Source: Chloroflexota bacterium (lineage in GTDB: Bacteria > Chloroflexota > Anaerolineae > Anaerolineales > Villigracilaceae). From it: DNA of 6,536 nt. Numbering within the stretch: position 1 is the stretch's first letter; each line of letters begins with the position of its first letter. Below, one piece after another: positions 5,722-6,536 of the stretch. Made by a program: the position numbers and the translations under genes. Where the stretch lies: contig JAKAMM010000105.1 of the NCBI GenBank assembly GCA_021812905.1, forward strand, positions 1-6,536, written 5' to 3'. A model generated the notes under the pieces. It ran no database searches, was not told where the DNA came from, and worked only from the letters and a program-made list of their open reading frames with translations.

Positions 5722-6536
5722 ATGAGACCAGTTTATGCAATTTCAGGTGGGGTTTCCAAGTTCGCAAAAGCCCGCCCCGACAAGACCTTCCAGGCTGTTA
5801 TCAAAGAGGCGTACGATTACGCCATTAATGATATCGGCCTGGATTTCCCGACCTTCACGCGTATCGTGGACGGTTCGGTAGTGTCGTATTTTTCGGATCA
5901 CTTTGCACGACAACTGATGGCGGGCATCATGGCCCAGGATTATCTCGGGCTGTGCCCTAAACCAGGTCACCGCGTGGAGGGTGGCGGCGCGACGGGCGGG
6001 ATTTGTTTCCAGGAGGCATGGAAGTCGGTTGCCAGCGGTCACATGGACGTGTGCGTGGCTTACGGTTTCGAGACCATGTCCCATGTGGAAACGTGGAAAG
6101 GAAATGAATTCATCGCGCTGGCCTCCGACATTTCGTTCGATTACCCGGTCGGAGGTTTTTATTCGGGCTACTACGCCATGATGGTCACGCGCCACATGAA
6201 GGAATTCGGCACCACACCCGAACAACTGGCGCACGTCAGCGTAAAGAACTACACCAACGCGCTCTACAATTCCTATGCCCAGAAGAGCCAGCGCATTTCC
6301 GTGCAGGATGTACGCAACTCGCCAATGGTGGCCTGGCCGCTGACCAGACTCGACATCTGCGTGATGTCCGACGGCGCGGCGGCGGTCATTTTCGCCTCCG
6401 AGGAGGGTCTCGCTAAATTGGAAGCTGCGGGTGCGACGATTGCGCGGCCTTTAGTGAAAGTCACTGGCATCGGCCGCGGCACGGATATGATGCGCATGGC
6501 CGACCGTCCGCATTTCGATTACGACACGTTCATGCG
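5722..6536 (+). CDS. Thiolase-superfamily (SCP-x/acetyl-CoA acetyltransferase-like) protein, 3' end cut, nucleophile Cys replaced
   Basis: The 271 complete codons seen read MRPVYAISGGVSKFAKARPD at the start and continue without a stop to the window edge. The thiolase-type arrangement is clear: the GSVVSYFSDHFARQ region, then RVEGGGATGG at residues 84-93, EAWKSVASGHMDVCVAYGFETM, and further on PLTRLDICVMSDGAAAVIFAS, the equivalent of the family's 'pl..ldc...sDGAAA' block. In ordinary thiolases the segment before GG is C-A-S-G or C-G-S-G, with the cysteine as acyl-accepting nucleophile. Here the same position is Gly89 (codon GGC at 5986-5988), and a cysteine occurs only six residues later (Cys95). 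The His and second Cys motifs lie beyond the window. Known relatives of this type that lack the cysteine include steroid side-chain aldolases of the Ltp2 type, which work with a DUF35 partner. Whether this one is an aldolase, a non-catalytic subunit or a lipid-transfer-like protein cannot be decided. Confidence 0.88.
   Translation, partial: MRPVYAISGGVSKFAKARPDKTFQAVIKEAYDYAINDIGLDFPTFTRIVDGSVVSYFSDHFARQLMAGIMAQDYLGLCPKPGHRVEGGGATGGICFQEAWKSVASGHMDVCVAYGFETMSHVETWKGNEFIALASDISFDYPVGGFYSGYYAMMVTRHMKEFGTTPEQLAHVSVKNYTNALYNSYAQKSQRISVQDVRNSPMVAWPLTRLDICVMSDGAAAVIFASEEGLAKLEAAGATIARPLVKVTGIGRGTDMMRMADRPHFDYDTFM

Noticed and set aside
5743..6234. 163-codon minus-strand open frame opposite the thiolase-like gene
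   Set aside because: The plus strand carries a clear conserved thiolase-fold protein with a strong SD site, and the minus frame is its antisense shadow.

Overview
The window looks like a chromosomal stretch of a free-living bacterium of moderate GC content. Most of the genes are protein-coding with good Shine-Dalgarno sites (AAGGAG and AAAGGAGG types). The protein repertoire is a zinc-ribbon AIM24 pair, a DUF1579 protein, a DUF1003-like remnant, a methylcrotonyl-CoA carboxylase beta subunit and a thiolase-fold protein. Together with the palindromic 'GTCATTGCGAG' intergenic repeats, this resembles Anaerolineae-type Chloroflexota. That assignment is an impression from memory, not something the sequence proves.

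Layout, left to right. (1) 1-771, + strand: a short-chain dehydrogenase/reductase that lacks only its first few residues. (2) 772-1271: an A+T-rich stretch holding a short DUF1003-like open frame (981-1271) that keeps the coiled N-terminus and first membrane segment, then runs into unrelated residues, so it is probably a truncated gene. (3) 1295-3045, + strand: two adjacent paralogous genes, each an N-terminal four-cysteine zinc ribbon joined to an AIM24 domain. They are almost certainly one transcription unit and end at a hairpin at 3063-3093. (4) 3099-3584, - strand: a DUF1579 protein converging on the same hairpin. (5) 3608-3855: a mosaic of intergenic repeats. (6) 3863-5485, - strand: the carboxyltransferase (beta) subunit of methylcrotonyl-CoA carboxylase. 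(7) 5506-5641: a second palindromic repeat of the same family. (8) 5722 to the right edge, + strand: a thiolase-superfamily protein, cut by the window end.

How the genes may work together. The carboxyltransferase acts in leucine and isovalerate breakdown (3-methylcrotonyl-CoA to 3-methylglutaconyl-CoA), and the divergent thiolase-like gene and the SDR would fit a general acyl-CoA or lipid metabolism setting. The biotin-carrying alpha subunit is not in the window. The AIM24 pair and the DUF1579 protein have no assigned biochemical role. The most notable points are the thiolase-fold protein with glycine where the nucleophilic cysteine should be, the duplicated zinc-ribbon AIM24 genes with visible internal half-domain repeats, and the repeat elements that press directly against both ends of the carboxyltransferase gene. 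I saw no phage, CRISPR, tRNA, rRNA or transposase gene.
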